From: CAVSWN01 sp046728115
GTDB lineage: Bacteria; Acidobacteriota; Vicinamibacteria; Vicinamibacterales; CAVVIG01
Direction of reading: 5' to 3'
DNA: 38,395 nt
Assembly (NCBI GenBank): GCA_046728115.1
Contig: JBKPDW010000320.1
Span: forward strand, 1 to 38,395
Shown here: piece by piece, positions 1 through 8,330 of the stretch
How the letters are laid out: every line of letters begins with the position of its first letter
Numbering within the stretch: position 1 is the stretch's first letter
Program-made: the position numbers and the translations under genes
The notes under the pieces: generated by a model
What the model saw: only the letters and a program-made list of their open reading frames with translations
The model's database searches: none
Told to the model about the DNA's origin: nothing

Positions 1-56
1 AGAAATACCCATGGGCAGGTCGCGCCGGACGTGCCCAATTCGTCCGTTTTCGTGGT

Positions 57-1172
57 TCAGAAGCCGGCGGGCCTGATCCAGAAACGCTCTTCCCACGTCC
101 CGTCCGGCACGATCGACTGCAGCTCCTTGTACACGCCGCGATGCGCCAGGTTGAGCGCGTTGGTGATGCCGGCCATCGGCTCGACGCAGATGAACTCGCG
201 GCCGGCCGGAGCGAAGACGACCGCCGCGCGATAATTGGGTCCCATCGCGACGTCGATCTGCTGCGACTTCCCTTTGATCGATGTGACGGAGCGACCGGAT
301 CCGTCGCGGATCAAATCGCCGAACACGTGATCGAGGTCGAGCGGCTTCAGGACCGCCGCCTGCGGATTCGGCAGCAGCTGTTCGATGGGCCGCGTCTCAC
401 CGGTGGGAAGCTTGTCCGGCGCGAGCCTCCATTCCGTCCGCGCGCCGATCGAGACGGTCCACTCGTCGCGCGGGGCGTCCGTCAGCTTGAAGAACGGATG
501 AAAGCCGATGGCCACCGGCATCGGCGCGCCGCTCAAATTGTTGATGCGCGCGCCGACTTCGAGCACGCCGCGTTCCAGGCGATACGTGATCTCCAGGGTG
601 TGCGCGAACGGAAACTGGGCCATCCAGTCCGGCTGCCGGAAGAATTCGAGACGGCTCGTCACCCACGCGGCCTTCGCGTCGGCGTTCACCTCCACGACCT
701 CCCACTGCGGCGCCCTGCTGAGAAACCCGTGACTCGGATGGGCGCCGCGAACGTTTCCGAGCTCCATGTCGAACGCGTACTTCTTGCCGTTGGCGTAGAA
801 GGCCTGCTCGTCGAGGCGGTTCGCCCACGGCGCGAGCAGCGGCACGCCGGCGAGGCCTGGACGCTTGCGGAAATCGTCGAGCGACGCGTAGGGAAAGTGC
901 AGGATCTCGTGGCCTTTGACCTTCATCTCGAAGACCATGTCGCCGAGCGACGTCGCGATCGAGACCACGGTCTGCGTTCGCGTGTCTTCGAGCCGCACGA
1001 CGTCGCCCTCGCGCCGCGCGGAGTACTGCGCCGACGCGGGCGCAGCGAGACACAACGACAGCAACGCGGCCAATACGAACGCTGATGTAGGGGACGGGCT
1101 TTTAACCCGTCCCGCGCTGGCCGCCCTGACAGGGCGTCCCCTACCGAACGTCGTCCGGCAGCGCAAAGGCAT
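57..1172 (-). CDS. Secreted aldose 1-epimerase / galactose mutarotase-like protein
   Basis: The 371-aa reading is a galactose-mutarotase-fold protein, probably acting on the anomeric carbon of sugars or sugar-like groups outside the cytoplasm. The family's key residues are visible: His148 in HPSHGF, His225 in GFHPFF and a C-terminal Glu331 in CVEPMAG, matching the two His and one Glu of aldose 1-epimerases. A hydrophobic segment (about residues 31-48, ending APASAQ) is a signal peptide. The start is uncertain. The ATG at 1172 overlaps the upstream dehydrogenase gene by 32 bases and makes residues about 10-29 come from an inverted-repeat element (1087-1144). A TTG at 1073 would give a shorter signal peptide without the repeat. 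The gene follows the PQQ dehydrogenase on the same strand and is probably co-transcribed. Family assignment is firm; the substrate is unknown. Confidence 0.85.
   Translation of the reverse strand: MPLRCRTTFGRGRPVRAASAGRVKSPSPTSAFVLAALLSLCLAAPASAQYSARREGDVVRLEDTRTQTVVSIATSLGDMVFEMKVKGHEILHFPYASLDDFRKRPGLAGVPLLAPWANRLDEQAFYANGKKYAFDMELGNVRGAHPSHGFLSRAPQWEVVEVNADAKAAWVTSRLEFFRQPDWMAQFPFAHTLEITYRLERGVLEVGARINNLSGAPMPVAIGFHPFFKLTDAPRDEWTVSIGARTEWRLAPDKLPTGETRPIEQLLPNPQAAVLKPLDLDHVFGDLIRDGSGRSVTSIKGKSQQIDVAMGPNYRAAVVFAPAGREFICVEPMAGITNALNLAHRGVYKELQSIVPDGTWEERFWIRPAGF
1087..1144. repeat. Compound inverted-repeat element (three nested hairpins)
   Basis: The outer arms GTAGGGGACG (1087-1096) and CGTCCCCTAC (1135-1144) are perfect 10-bp inverted repeats. 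Inside are two further hairpins: GGGACGGG / CCCGTCCC (1091-1098 with 1106-1113, 7-nt loop) and GCCCT / AGGGC (1123-1127 with 1131-1135, 3-nt loop). The element lies at the junction of two minus-strand genes: its right arm contains the dehydrogenase stop codon (1141-1143), and its body is read through in the longer form of the next gene. It looks like a REP- or MITE-like unit or an attenuating structure. No second copy was noticed in the window. Confidence 0.75.
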
Positions 1173-3540
1173 AGACCACGTTTCCCGCGGACACCGCGAC
1201 GAATTGCTTCCCGTTCACCGCGAAACTCATGGGCGACGATTCGACGGCCGCGCCGGTCTGGAATCTCCACAGCGCGCGGCCGGTCTTCGCGTCGAGCGCG
1301 ATCAGATAGCCGTCACGCGTCGCGCCGAAGACGAGCCCACCGCTCGTCGCAAGCACCCCGGACGTCAGCGATCCCTGATACAGCTTGAAATCCCACACGG
1401 TCTTGCCGTCGTCGGGATCGAGCGCCTTGATCCCCGCCGAGCCGCGCTCGCCCGTCGAAGCGCCTCGGCCTCCGCGATATTGCTGCCCCGGCTCGAACGT
1501 CTGTTTCTCGCTGAAAAAGCGCTGCGAGTTCTCGCTGTACGCAAGATAGAACCATCCCGTTTCTGTGCTGTACGAGGGCGCCTGGAAATTCGTGGCGCCG
1601 CCGAGCGTCGGCGCAATCACGGCACCCGTTGGACTCGCCTCGCTGTCAGGGTTCGGCATCGGCCGGCCGTTGGCGTCAAAGCCCTTGTTCCACGTCTGCC
1701 GGATGAAGGGCGTCCCCGAGAGAAACTTGCCGTTGCTGCGATCGAGCACATAGAAGTGCCCGTTGCGATCGGCGTGCATCAGCAGCTTGCGCGGCTGGCC
1801 GCGGTACGGCCGATCGACGAGCACCATGTCCTGCACCGCATCCCAGTCGTGCGTGTCGTGCGGCGTGAACTGGTAGTGCCACTTGCGCTGGCCGGTCGCG
1901 GAATCGAGCGCCACGACGGAGCTCGTGAAGAGGTTGTCGCCCTCGCGCGCGCTGCCGTCATACAACGGGCACGGGTTACCGACGGCCCAGTAGACGAGAT
2001 CGAGATCCGCGTCGTACGACCCCGGCATCCACGTCGCGCCGCATCCCAGCTTCCAGGAGTCGCCCTTCCACGTGTCGTGGCCGAACTCACCCGGTTCGGG
2101 AATCGTGTTGAAGCGCCACAGCCGTTTGCCGGTCGCGGCGTCGTACGCGTCGATGAAGCCGCGCGTCCCAAACTCGCCGCCGGCGATGCCCGCGATGATG
2201 CGGTCCTTGACCGGCAGCGGCGGGCTCGTGATGCTGTACCCCTGCATCGTGTCCGCCATCTGCACTTCCCAGAGCGGCAGCCCCGTGCGGATATCGAGCG
2301 CAATGAGCGTCGCATCGAGCGTGCCGACGAAGACACGCGGCCCGAGCACTGCGACGCCACGGTTGAATGGATTGATCTCGTTGGGATTGCGGACATTCTG
2401 CGGCCGTTGATACCGCCAGATCTGACGTCCCGTCCCTGCATCGAGCGCGACGACGGTGCCGGGCGGTCCGCTTGTGTACATCACGCCGTCGATGACGAGC
2501 GGCGTCGCTTCGATCGTGGAGGCTCCGGGCAACTGAATCGCCCATTTTGCCTGCAGCTGCGCGACGTTCGCAGGCGTGATCTGTTTCAGCGTCGAGAAAT
2601 GAGTGCCGTGGTAGTCGCCCCAGTACGTCAGCCAGTTGTGCGGCTCGGCGTGCGCGCGCTGAATGCCGTCGAACGTCACGCCACCAGTGAGCGGCGCGAC
2701 GCTGGTTTTCGTCAGGTCGCGAGCCTGCAGCGTTCGAAGGTAGGCGACGAGATCGGAGATCTCGTTGGCCGACAACCTCGTCGCGTAGTCGCCAGGCATC
2801 AGCGATCGATCTTCGTAACGAAGGTCGGCAAGCGTGCTCTTCTGCAGCAGGTGCAGCTGGCCGGACGCGTCGATCATCTGGAGCGAGAACGTGTCCTCGT
2901 TGCGCCGGACACCGTGAATTTCACGCCCGTCGCGCAGGCGAGCGACGATGACGGCTGGCGCCGCAGCGCCGCGGCCGCGACCCGGGGCGGCCATCGCGGC
3001 ATTGGGATCGACGATCTTCTGGCGCAGCGAGTCCACGGTCCGCGTTCCTGCGGCGGAGAGATCGGGACCGACCGTCCCTCCGTGGCCGTTCACTTCGTGA
3101 CAGCTGACGCATCCGCCGCTGCCGCTGAAGATCGCTTCGCCGGCGATCGGATCGCCGCCGCCTGTCGCGGTGCTCTCGGCGCCGCGGTCCGCCGTGCCCC
3201 CGCCGCCGCTGGCGAGGCTGCGGATGTATGCGACCAACTGCCAGATCTCGTCGTCGGTGAGGGCCGCGAACGGCGGCATCTGCGTGCCGGGCACGCCGGT
3301 GCGAATCGTCTGAAAGATCTCTGCGTCCTGACCGCCGTGCGTGAAGACTCCCATCGTCAGTGCCGGCGCGCGGCCCTCCACCGAGTGACAGGACGTGCAC
3401 GACCGCTGGAACCGCGCCTCGCCGGCGCGAACCGCCGCGAGATCGCCGGCGACCGGATTACGTTGTGCGGTCCGCGTCTGCGATGACGCGGCGACGATGA
3501 CCGCCAGAGAGACAAGCAACGCGAATGGAAGACGCGACAT
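1141..3540 (-). CDS. Secreted PQQ-dependent alcohol/sugar dehydrogenase with two N-terminal cytochrome c domains
   Basis: This 799-aa quinoprotein oxidises an alcohol or sugar in the periplasm and passes electrons through its own haems. A signal peptide covers about residues 1-20. A first cytochrome c domain has CTSCH at 48-52 with a likely axial Met in GTQMPP (Met88). A second haem motif CVSCH lies at 144-148, with a candidate Met248 in SLMPG. From about residue 300 comes the eight-bladed PQQ propeller, with repeated blade motifs such as ALDAGTGRQIW, ALDSATGQRKW and ALDAKTGRALW, and an Asp-rich active-site segment FTPHDTHDWD. Known type II quinohaemoproteins carry the haem domain at the C-terminus, so the N-terminal di-haem order is a distinct arrangement. 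No clear Shine-Dalgarno precedes the ATG. The stop codon falls inside the repeat at 1087-1144. The substrate cannot be told from sequence. Confidence 0.93.
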   Translation of the reverse strand: MSRLPFALLVSLAVIVAASSQTRTAQRNPVAGDLAAVRAGEARFQRSCTSCHSVEGRAPALTMGVFTHGGQDAEIFQTIRTGVPGTQMPPFAALTDDEIWQLVAYIRSLASGGGGTADRGAESTATGGGDPIAGEAIFSGSGGCVSCHEVNGHGGTVGPDLSAAGTRTVDSLRQKIVDPNAAMAAPGRGRGAAAPAVIVARLRDGREIHGVRRNEDTFSLQMIDASGQLHLLQKSTLADLRYEDRSLMPGDYATRLSANEISDLVAYLRTLQARDLTKTSVAPLTGGVTFDGIQRAHAEPHNWLTYWGDYHGTHFSTLKQITPANVAQLQAKWAIQLPGASTIEATPLVIDGVMYTSGPPGTVVALDAGTGRQIWRYQRPQNVRNPNEINPFNRGVAVLGPRVFVGTLDATLIALDIRTGLPLWEVQMADTMQGYSITSPPLPVKDRIIAGIAGGEFGTRGFIDAYDAATGKRLWRFNTIPEPGEFGHDTWKGDSWKLGCGATWMPGSYDADLDLVYWAVGNPCPLYDGSAREGDNLFTSSVVALDSATGQRKWHYQFTPHDTHDWDAVQDMVLVDRPYRGQPRKLLMHADRNGHFYVLDRSNGKFLSGTPFIRQTWNKGFDANGRPMPNPDSEASPTGAVIAPTLGGATNFQAPSYSTETGWFYLAYSENSQRFFSEKQTFEPGQQYRGGRGASTGERGSAGIKALDPDDGKTVWDFKLYQGSLTSGVLATSGGLVFGATRDGYLIALDAKTGRALWRFQTGAAVESSPMSFAVNGKQFVAVSAGNVVYAFALPDDVR

Positions 3541-3685
3541 GGCTAAGACGCGCAGAGCTTAGCACGCGACAGGCGAGTTCCATTGCCTGGACCGAGATGA
3601 GAAGCGGCGCGATCGATACGGACGGAAAGCGCCGTTTGAGTGGCAGCGCAGTGGCAGCGTGGTCTATGGCAAACATCGTGGACAC

Positions 3686-4849
3686 CTATCGATAACTCAG
3701 GCCGGACAATTGCCACGCCAGCCGCCGGCGAAAGATCGGCACGTGTGCCAAGCCGGTGAGCAGCAGATTCCGCAGCGGACGAAGGATCGGCCGCACCGTT
3801 GCCAGACGTGTCAGGCGATCCGCGAGCGAGACGATTTGTTGGGCGATCGGCCGCCGCTGCGCACTGTACGCGTCCAGCGCCGCGTCCTGACCGTTTGACA
3901 ACGCGGCGGCCAATGCATCGGCAAGCATCATCGCATCGAGAATGCCTGCGTTCATGCCCTGGCCACCTGCGGGGCTGTGGACGTGGGCCGCGTCGCCGGC
4001 CAGGAGCACGCGACCGGCACGATAGACGTCGGCCACGCGGTGATGAACGCGAAAGCGCGAACCCCAGATGACATCGCGGACGATGGCGCGGTCGCGCAGG
4101 GGTCCCCGGGCATCCAGCAGCGCCTGCACGTACGCGGCGTCCGGTTGTTCAGGCGCGTCGTTGACCGCGGCCACGATGCGGTGAATGCCTTCAGGCAGAG
4201 GCGCTACGACCACCATTCCGGCGGTCGAGAAGTAGAGGATCACTTCGTCGGATGGCGCACCACCCGCCAACCGCACATCAGCCAGCGCGAAAGACTCTTC
4301 ATAGCTGCCGCCGACGAACGCGATCCCTGACCGGTCGCGCACGAGACTGTGCATGCCATCCGCGCCGACCAGGTACCGGGCGCGCACCGTGCTGCCATCG
4401 TCGAGCGCCGCGCTCACGCCTTGGGAGTCTTGAACGAGATCGACCAGCCCGTGGGGTCGCGACACGTGGCCGCCGAGGTCGCGAAGACGCTGCAGTAGCA
4501 CGCTCTCAGTCGTGGCCTGCGACACCATCAACGTGTATGGATAGCGCGTCGGCAGGCCGTCGAAGTCGATTGGGACGAGCACCCGATCACGATCGCGAAC
4601 GGTGAAGCGCCGCGCATGAATCCCAAGGCTCGTCAGCCGCTCCGAAATGCCCAGTGGCTCCAACACCTCCAGCGTACGGGCATGCACGACGGCTGCGCGC
4701 GATGTATTGGCACCTTCGGCCAACCGATCGATCACGACCGTGCGGACGCCGCGTGTCACGAGGGCCGCTGCGAGCGTAAGCCCGGTCGGACCAGCGCCGA
4801 CGATGAGCACATCGGTGTCTGGACGGGACTTAATCGCGGGGGATGCCAT
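3686..4849 (-). CDS. FAD-dependent aromatic-ring monooxygenase (PheA/TfdB/UbiH-type)
   Basis: This 387-aa flavoprotein hydroxylase would use NAD(P)H and O2 on an aromatic or polyketide-like substrate in the cytoplasm. The Rossmann dinucleotide motif GAGPTG sits at residues 18-23, the DG motif in VGADGMHS near residue 165, and the FAD-ribityl GD motif in LLAGDAAHVHSPAGGQGMN near residue 300, in the order expected for class A flavoprotein monooxygenases. The start at 4849 is preferred because GGAG lies about 8 bases upstream and the dinucleotide fold begins soon after; an in-frame ATG at 4978 would add 43 residues of low-complexity sequence lying inside the upstream gene. The DoxX-like gene ends 22 bases upstream on the same strand, so the two form an operon. 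The length is slightly short for the family because the C-terminal thioredoxin-like domain is absent. Confidence 0.9.
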   Translation of the reverse strand: MASPAIKSRPDTDVLIVGAGPTGLTLAAALVTRGVRTVVIDRLAEGANTSRAAVVHARTLEVLEPLGISERLTSLGIHARRFTVRDRDRVLVPIDFDGLPTRYPYTLMVSQATTESVLLQRLRDLGGHVSRPHGLVDLVQDSQGVSAALDDGSTVRARYLVGADGMHSLVRDRSGIAFVGGSYEESFALADVRLAGGAPSDEVILYFSTAGMVVVAPLPEGIHRIVAAVNDAPEQPDAAYVQALLDARGPLRDRAIVRDVIWGSRFRVHHRVADVYRAGRVLLAGDAAHVHSPAGGQGMNAGILDAMMLADALAAALSNGQDAALDAYSAQRRPIAQQIVSLADRLTRLATVRPILRPLRNLLLTGLAHVPIFRRRLAWQLSGLSYR

Positions 4850-4871
4850 AGTAATCGCTCCAGAAACTCTT

Positions 4872-5300
4872 TCAGGACCTGGCCATGCGGCGACCGACTG
4901 CCTCGTCGGTCCGATGCCGAAGGTATTCATGTCGATTGAGCCTGGTGAAGTACACATACGACGTGACCAACGCGCCAAAGAACAGCAGCGGATCGATGAC
5001 GAAGATCAGCGGGTCGCCGATCGAAAAGTGAGCGATGCTGGCTGAGATCAACGTGATCGCAAAACCTGCATACGCGAACTCTCTTACCCTGATCGGGATG
5101 CCGGGTATGAGGAGCGCGAGAACCCCGAGGGCTTTGGCGACCGTCAGTTCGATTCTGAAATAGTCGGGGAAGCCCAAGTGGACGAACGCGCCCTTCATGG
5201 GTCCAACTGGGTTGCGAAGATTGAAGTTCACTGCGCTGAACACCATCACCGCACACACGATCCCTGTTGCAGTCCAGTAGATCGTTTTTTCTTTGCTCAT
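4872..5300 (-). CDS. DoxX-like four-helix membrane protein
   Basis: The 142-aa product has four hydrophobic segments separated by short loops: IVCAVMVFSAVNF, the segment around ALGVLALLIPGIP, AYAGFAITLISASIAHF, and PLLFFGALVTSYVYF. The layout and the pattern near the second helix (FRIELTVAKALGVLALL) fit the DoxX-like family of small membrane proteins, some of which are linked to redox or quinone functions. The start at 5300 is supported by GGAG about 8 bases upstream; a longer in-frame start at 5351 exists but adds an unlikely N-terminus. The gene is followed after 22 bases by the FAD monooxygenase, suggesting the membrane protein supports that oxidation. The exact role is unknown. Confidence 0.8.
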   Translation of the reverse strand: MSKEKTIYWTATGIVCAVMVFSAVNFNLRNPVGPMKGAFVHLGFPDYFRIELTVAKALGVLALLIPGIPIRVREFAYAGFAITLISASIAHFSIGDPLIFVIDPLLFFGALVTSYVYFTRLNRHEYLRHRTDEAVGRRMARS

Positions 5301-5466
5301 TGTCGGCTCCAGGGTCATTAGCCACAGCCTGCTTGTTTGCTGGTTCGTCACACGGGCAAGCGCGATGCCGACCTACGTGGCGGCGAATTGGCTCAAAACC
5401 CTGGGGTCAGGCGGCCGAGAGGCCGTTCGAAAATCAACAGTGCGTGTCCGTGCGCAGATCGAACGG

Positions 5467-6399
5467 TCAGGCGAGCTGATGCTTTCGCAGGCGGACGTAC
5501 AGTGCCTCTCGAATCTGATCCCAGAAGGCCGGCGGCTCAACGGCAGGGCGTGGATCAGTTTCGAGGTCGTTGATGATTCCGAAACCATCACCTTCGGGGA
5601 TGAGGTGTCGAACCTTCAATCGCGTAGGCAGCGGCTCCCATCGATGGGAGGTGGCCTCCACGATGACCTCGCCATGGTTATGAGACGTCAACGTCAAAAG
5701 GTCGTGGGGCAGCACCGCGGCGGCGATCTGCGAAATTCGAGGGAACACCTGCCGAATATCGAGGACGCTCGACAGCGCGCGCAGCAGGTCGTCCGTAGCC
5801 TCGAGGTTCCGTATTCGTTCCCGTTCGACGGCAAGAGACTCCTGCAAGGCGCCGTAGTTCAACGCGTCGTCAATCGCCAGCGCGACCTGATTCGCGACGA
5901 GCGCAAGAAACGTGACATCTTTCGCGTCGTAGACCTGCGGCTGCGGGCCGCCGGCCAGCAGCATTCCGAGAGGACGCCGCGGTGTCGTCAACGGCAGCGA
6001 ACACGTCGATCGCACACCTTGGTTTCGGAAATAAGCCATGGCCCTGGGAAACTTGTCCTCGTCTTCGATGTCTGGAATAACGAGCGGCTCCTGATGCTGA
6101 ACGATCCAGTAGGTCAGCGACTCGTCGGTTGACAGCTCGGGCGGCGACACCGGCTCTCCCGAGACCTCCAGCACGTGCCGCTCGACAGTGTGGGTCTCTT
6201 CGTCGTAGAGAGCGAGACCAAGGAAGGTGAACCGTACGACGGGACGAAGTTCACGCGCCAGACTCTGAAAGAGCGTGTCGCGATCGTGATAAGCCCTCAG
6301 CGCCTCCGACACGCGAATGAGCGCTTCATAGCGGGCGACGGTTGAGTCCGCGCTGCTGGGGTTGCCGGTAACCGTGTCGTTCCAGATACCGGCGGGCAT
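5467..6399 (-). CDS. GAF-GAF protein, remnant of a sigma-54 activator lacking AAA+ and most of the HTH
   Basis: The 310-aa product carries one complete GAF sensor domain (residues about 22-183), a short coiled linker and a second GAF start (about 198-299). It then ends abruptly in LYVRLRKHQLA (300-310). That tail matches the last turn of the Fis-type recognition helix of the intact activator at 12537-14060 (LYVRLRKYDLE), and residues 204-299 match that activator's own GAF domain (for example VLDIRQVFP versus VLDIRTVFP, HDLLTLTSH versus HDLLTMMFH). The simplest reading is an in-frame internal deletion that removed the rest of GAF2, the whole AAA+ domain and most of the HTH, about 380 residues. 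The start at 6399 has a strong AGGAG seven bases upstream. The upstream small-peptide gene lies 98 bases away on the same strand. It cannot hydrolyse ATP or drive sigma-54; it may be inert or a sensory partner. Confidence 0.85.
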   Translation of the reverse strand: MPAGIWNDTVTGNPSSADSTVARYEALIRVSEALRAYHDRDTLFQSLARELRPVVRFTFLGLALYDEETHTVERHVLEVSGEPVSPPELSTDESLTYWIVQHQEPLVIPDIEDEDKFPRAMAYFRNQGVRSTCSLPLTTPRRPLGMLLAGGPQPQVYDAKDVTFLALVANQVALAIDDALNYGALQESLAVERERIRNLEATDDLLRALSSVLDIRQVFPRISQIAAAVLPHDLLTLTSHNHGEVIVEATSHRWEPLPTRLKVRHLIPEGDGFGIINDLETDPRPAVEPPAFWDQIREALYVRLRKHQLA

Positions 6400-6497
6400 G
6401 CTTTCTCCTCGTGCGTGGCCGGGGCGGACCCACGGGTCCCATGACATTGTCGGCCTAAAAGCGATTCCCGTCGAGGCACATTCGGATCAAGGTCGAC

Positions 6498-6734
6498 TCA
6501 ACCCTGCTCACTGCGAAGACTGGATCGCTGCAGGTGCGGGTCAATTCGTTCCGCGGCGTCCGTCCAAAGCTGCTGGTCGGTTCGTATCAGCGCTTCGATC
6601 TCTCCGGCCGTCAACTCGACTCCCTGATCCCGCAACGCGATCAGCGATCCACGTGGGTCGCTCAGGAATCGAACACGATACTCCTCGTCCGTTACCAGCC
6701 GACCGACGATCAATTGAACCGTTTTCAGAGACAT
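6498..6734 (-). CDS. Small RiPP-leader-like protein, copy 1
   Basis: The 78-aa product begins MSLKTVQLIVGRLVTDEE and ends near DPHLQRSSLR. It is clearly paralogous to the 76-aa product at 14071-14301: about 43 of the first 74 positions are identical by hand count, without gaps. The pattern G-R-L-x-T-D-E-x-x-R-x-R-F-L-x-x-P followed by LTxxEIxALxR resembles the leader-like regions of small nitrile-hydratase-alpha-like and Franean1_4349-type putative RiPP precursors. I infer that resemblance from memory and no modifying enzyme is visible nearby. No signal peptide or Cys-rich core is present. A near-consensus sigma-54 promoter lies at 6768-6782, giving a leader of about 22 nt. The GAF-domain remnant follows 98 bases downstream on the same strand. 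Confidence 0.75.
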   Translation of the reverse strand: MSLKTVQLIVGRLVTDEEYRVRFLSDPRGSLIALRDQGVELTAGEIEALIRTDQQLWTDAAERIDPHLQRSSLRSEQG

Positions 6735-6767
6735 GGTTATCCGATGTTTGGGGACCGCATGACGCGA

Positions 6768-6782
6768 GCAAACGAGGTGCCG
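6768..6782 (-). promoter_or_regulatory. Sigma-54 (-24/-12) promoter for peptide copy 1
   Basis: Read on the minus strand the site is CGGCAC-CTCGT-TTGC followed by T, against the consensus TGGCAC-N5-TTGC. The -24 GG, the -12 GC and the 5-nt spacing are all right; only the first base differs. The predicted transcription start is near 6756, 22 bases before the ATG of the small-peptide gene. The presence of a GAF-AAA+-Fis activator 6 kb away, beside the paralogous peptide, supports the call. Confidence 0.65.
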
Positions 6783-7499
6783 CTGGTGCCGATAGAAAAC
6801 ACCGTGCTGGGAGACTGTGCTGGGAACGCCCAGTGTTTCATGTGCATCGGCACACACGTGGTCATTCCTGCGCATTACATGCCGCATCTGAATCAGCAAC
6901 TCCATCAATCCGCACCCGGCCGCAGAAATGAAATTGGCGTTCGTTTTGCCACGACGTTGCAACGGTCGGCAGTTGAGGATCGGCGGCAGCAATCCATGCC
7001 GACAATCATCCGTCCCAATGGAGGTCACATGCGAAAACGATCGCCTTCGTCGTGCGGCGTCATCGACGCTCGTCGATGCCGTCATCGCTGCACGCGTAGC
7101 GCGTTTCGTTCAAGAGGCGTTTGCGCCGGTCTATCCCGACTGCGGGAGCGACTGGATCGACAAGACGGCACCTCAGGCCCGTTCAATCGGACGACCACGA
7201 TGCCGAAGCCGGCTGGAACGAAGCTCGATCTTTCCGGCCCATGCGACGAGGGCCTGATCGCTGGCTCTATAGCTCGAATCTGAGAGCGACCTGCCAGGAT
7301 TTGACGGAATTTAGACAACCTCGTCACATCGCGACGTCGATAATCGTCTTAGTGTCGTGGGGCAAGCTCGTGGTCGGTCGCAACATCAACGTCGAGGGAA
7401 CCACCGAACTCATCTTGACGTCGATCCAGAAGTCGGCCGTTCGTCTAACACAATGAAGGTTCAGATGGCCGCAACGTGCGGTCACGGTCGGGGGAAGGC
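6783..7499. other. Gene-poor stretch, no confident gene
   Basis: About 0.7 kb with only short open frames on both strands, none with a recognisable domain, hydrophobic pattern or convincing ribosome-binding site. By eye the base composition looks less GC-rich than the flanking genes, though I did not compute it. One frame starting at 7018 (plus) reads as a plausible helical peptide but becomes Arg-rich without a domain and is not called. It may be decayed or horizontally acquired DNA. Confidence 0.5.
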
Positions 7500-7709
7500 A
7501 TGCTGCTGCGAATTACACCCTGGGAGCGATCCGCGCTCCAGCTGCTGGCAGACGGGAAACCAACGAGTGAGCTGGCCGGCCGCTTGCACATCAGCGAACG
7601 CGATCTGGAAGCGCAGCTTGGAACGTTGTTTGCGCGAATGGGCGCCGGAAGCCGTTCCGAAGCTGTGGCCGCGGCTGTCCGCCGCGGATTGCTGAATCCC
7701 CAGTCCTAA
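7500..7709 (+). CDS. Stand-alone LuxR/GerE-type HTH protein
   Basis: The 69-aa product is essentially a bare LuxR-type DNA-binding domain: PWERSALQLLADGKPTSE, then a helix-turn-helix of the form ELAGRLHISERDLEAQLGTL, then FARMGAGSRSEAVAAAVRRG, which is the standard four-helix GerE layout with the SRxEAVAxAxRxG tail. It lacks the receiver or ligand-binding domain normally found upstream. The start at 7500 is chosen because GGGGGAAGG lies just upstream. It probably acts as a small transcription factor or a competitor for dimerisation; targets are unknown. It could also be the surviving 3' end of a decayed response regulator. Confidence 0.7.
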   Translation: MLLRITPWERSALQLLADGKPTSELAGRLHISERDLEAQLGTLFARMGAGSRSEAVAAAVRRGLLNPQS

Positions 7710-7984
7710 CGCGAGGTGTTCATGGCACAGGCCTGGCTGTCGCTTCAGACCAGCTGCCGATACACGTCTGCAAGCTCACGAACGCCGCACTCGGTCGCGT
7801 CCTCGGCGATCAAGCCATGTCCGAGTTCACCGACCTCCGCAGAATCGAGCCCCACGCCGAACGCGGGCTCGATCATGCTATCGTCGCGGAATTGTCGCGA
7901 TTCTGCGCCTTGCCGGCGCCGGCAGATTTGGAGAGCGCTCGCCCGATCCAAAAGTGACCGACATGGACTCCCGCTGACGTGCGC

Positions 7985-8314
7985 ATGACCGACGCGCTCG
8001 AACCGCAAAACAACGTCGCCGGGCAGCAGTTCGAAGTACGCGTTCCAGAAGGAGTGGCGTTCCTTCGATATCACTACGATGCCGCGCATCGGCTGGTCCT
8101 CGATCACACCGAGGTGCCACCACCGGTTCGTCGCCAGGGAATTGCCACACGGCTCGCAAAGGCGGCGCTGGATTTTGCACGACGCGAACAGCTGTTGGTC
8201 GTCCCCGTCTGTCCGTTCGTGCGCGCGTACCTCCGACGTCATCCGGAATTCGGCGATTTGATTCGCACGGCCAGCGGAAGGCCGTGGCCCGTGTCAGGAC
8301 CCGATCGGACCTGA
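7985..8314 (+). CDS. Small GNAT-family acetyltransferase (YjdJ/COG2388 type)
   Basis: The 109-aa product is a minimal GNAT fold. The acetyl-CoA pyrophosphate loop is PPPVRRQGIATRLA (about residues 45-58), followed by AALDFAR and the family hallmark VVPVCPFVRAYLRRHPEF (about 73-89), typical of the small YjdJ-like acetyltransferases. No substrate is established for this subfamily. The ATG at 7985 is preferred to the in-frame GTG at 7979, but neither has a clear ribosome-binding site. It stands alone on the plus strand; the fragment at 8331-8534 begins just after its stop. Confidence 0.8.
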   Translation: MTDALEPQNNVAGQQFEVRVPEGVAFLRYHYDAAHRLVLDHTEVPPPVRRQGIATRLAKAALDFARREQLLVVPVCPFVRAYLRRHPEFGDLIRTASGRPWPVSGPDRT

Positions 8315-8330
8315 AACACCTGAGCGCGGT

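Noticed and set aside
916..3486. Long plus-strand open frame (856 codons) opposite the PQQ dehydrogenase
   Set aside because: It is Arg-rich, has no domain and lies antisense to a gene with clear haem and propeller motifs; such frames arise from high GC at third positions.
7018..7257. Possible small plus-strand gene beginning MEVTCENDRLRRAASS
   Set aside because: The first 50 residues look helical, but there is no ribosome-binding site or domain and the end is Arg-rich and random-looking.
7724..7960. Open frame with gene-like composition between the LuxR HTH and the GNAT gene (reads ALGRVLGDQAMSEFTDLRR)
   Set aside because: No start codon in the conserved-looking part, no family recognised, and the opposite strand has an equally gene-like frame; undecidable by eye.
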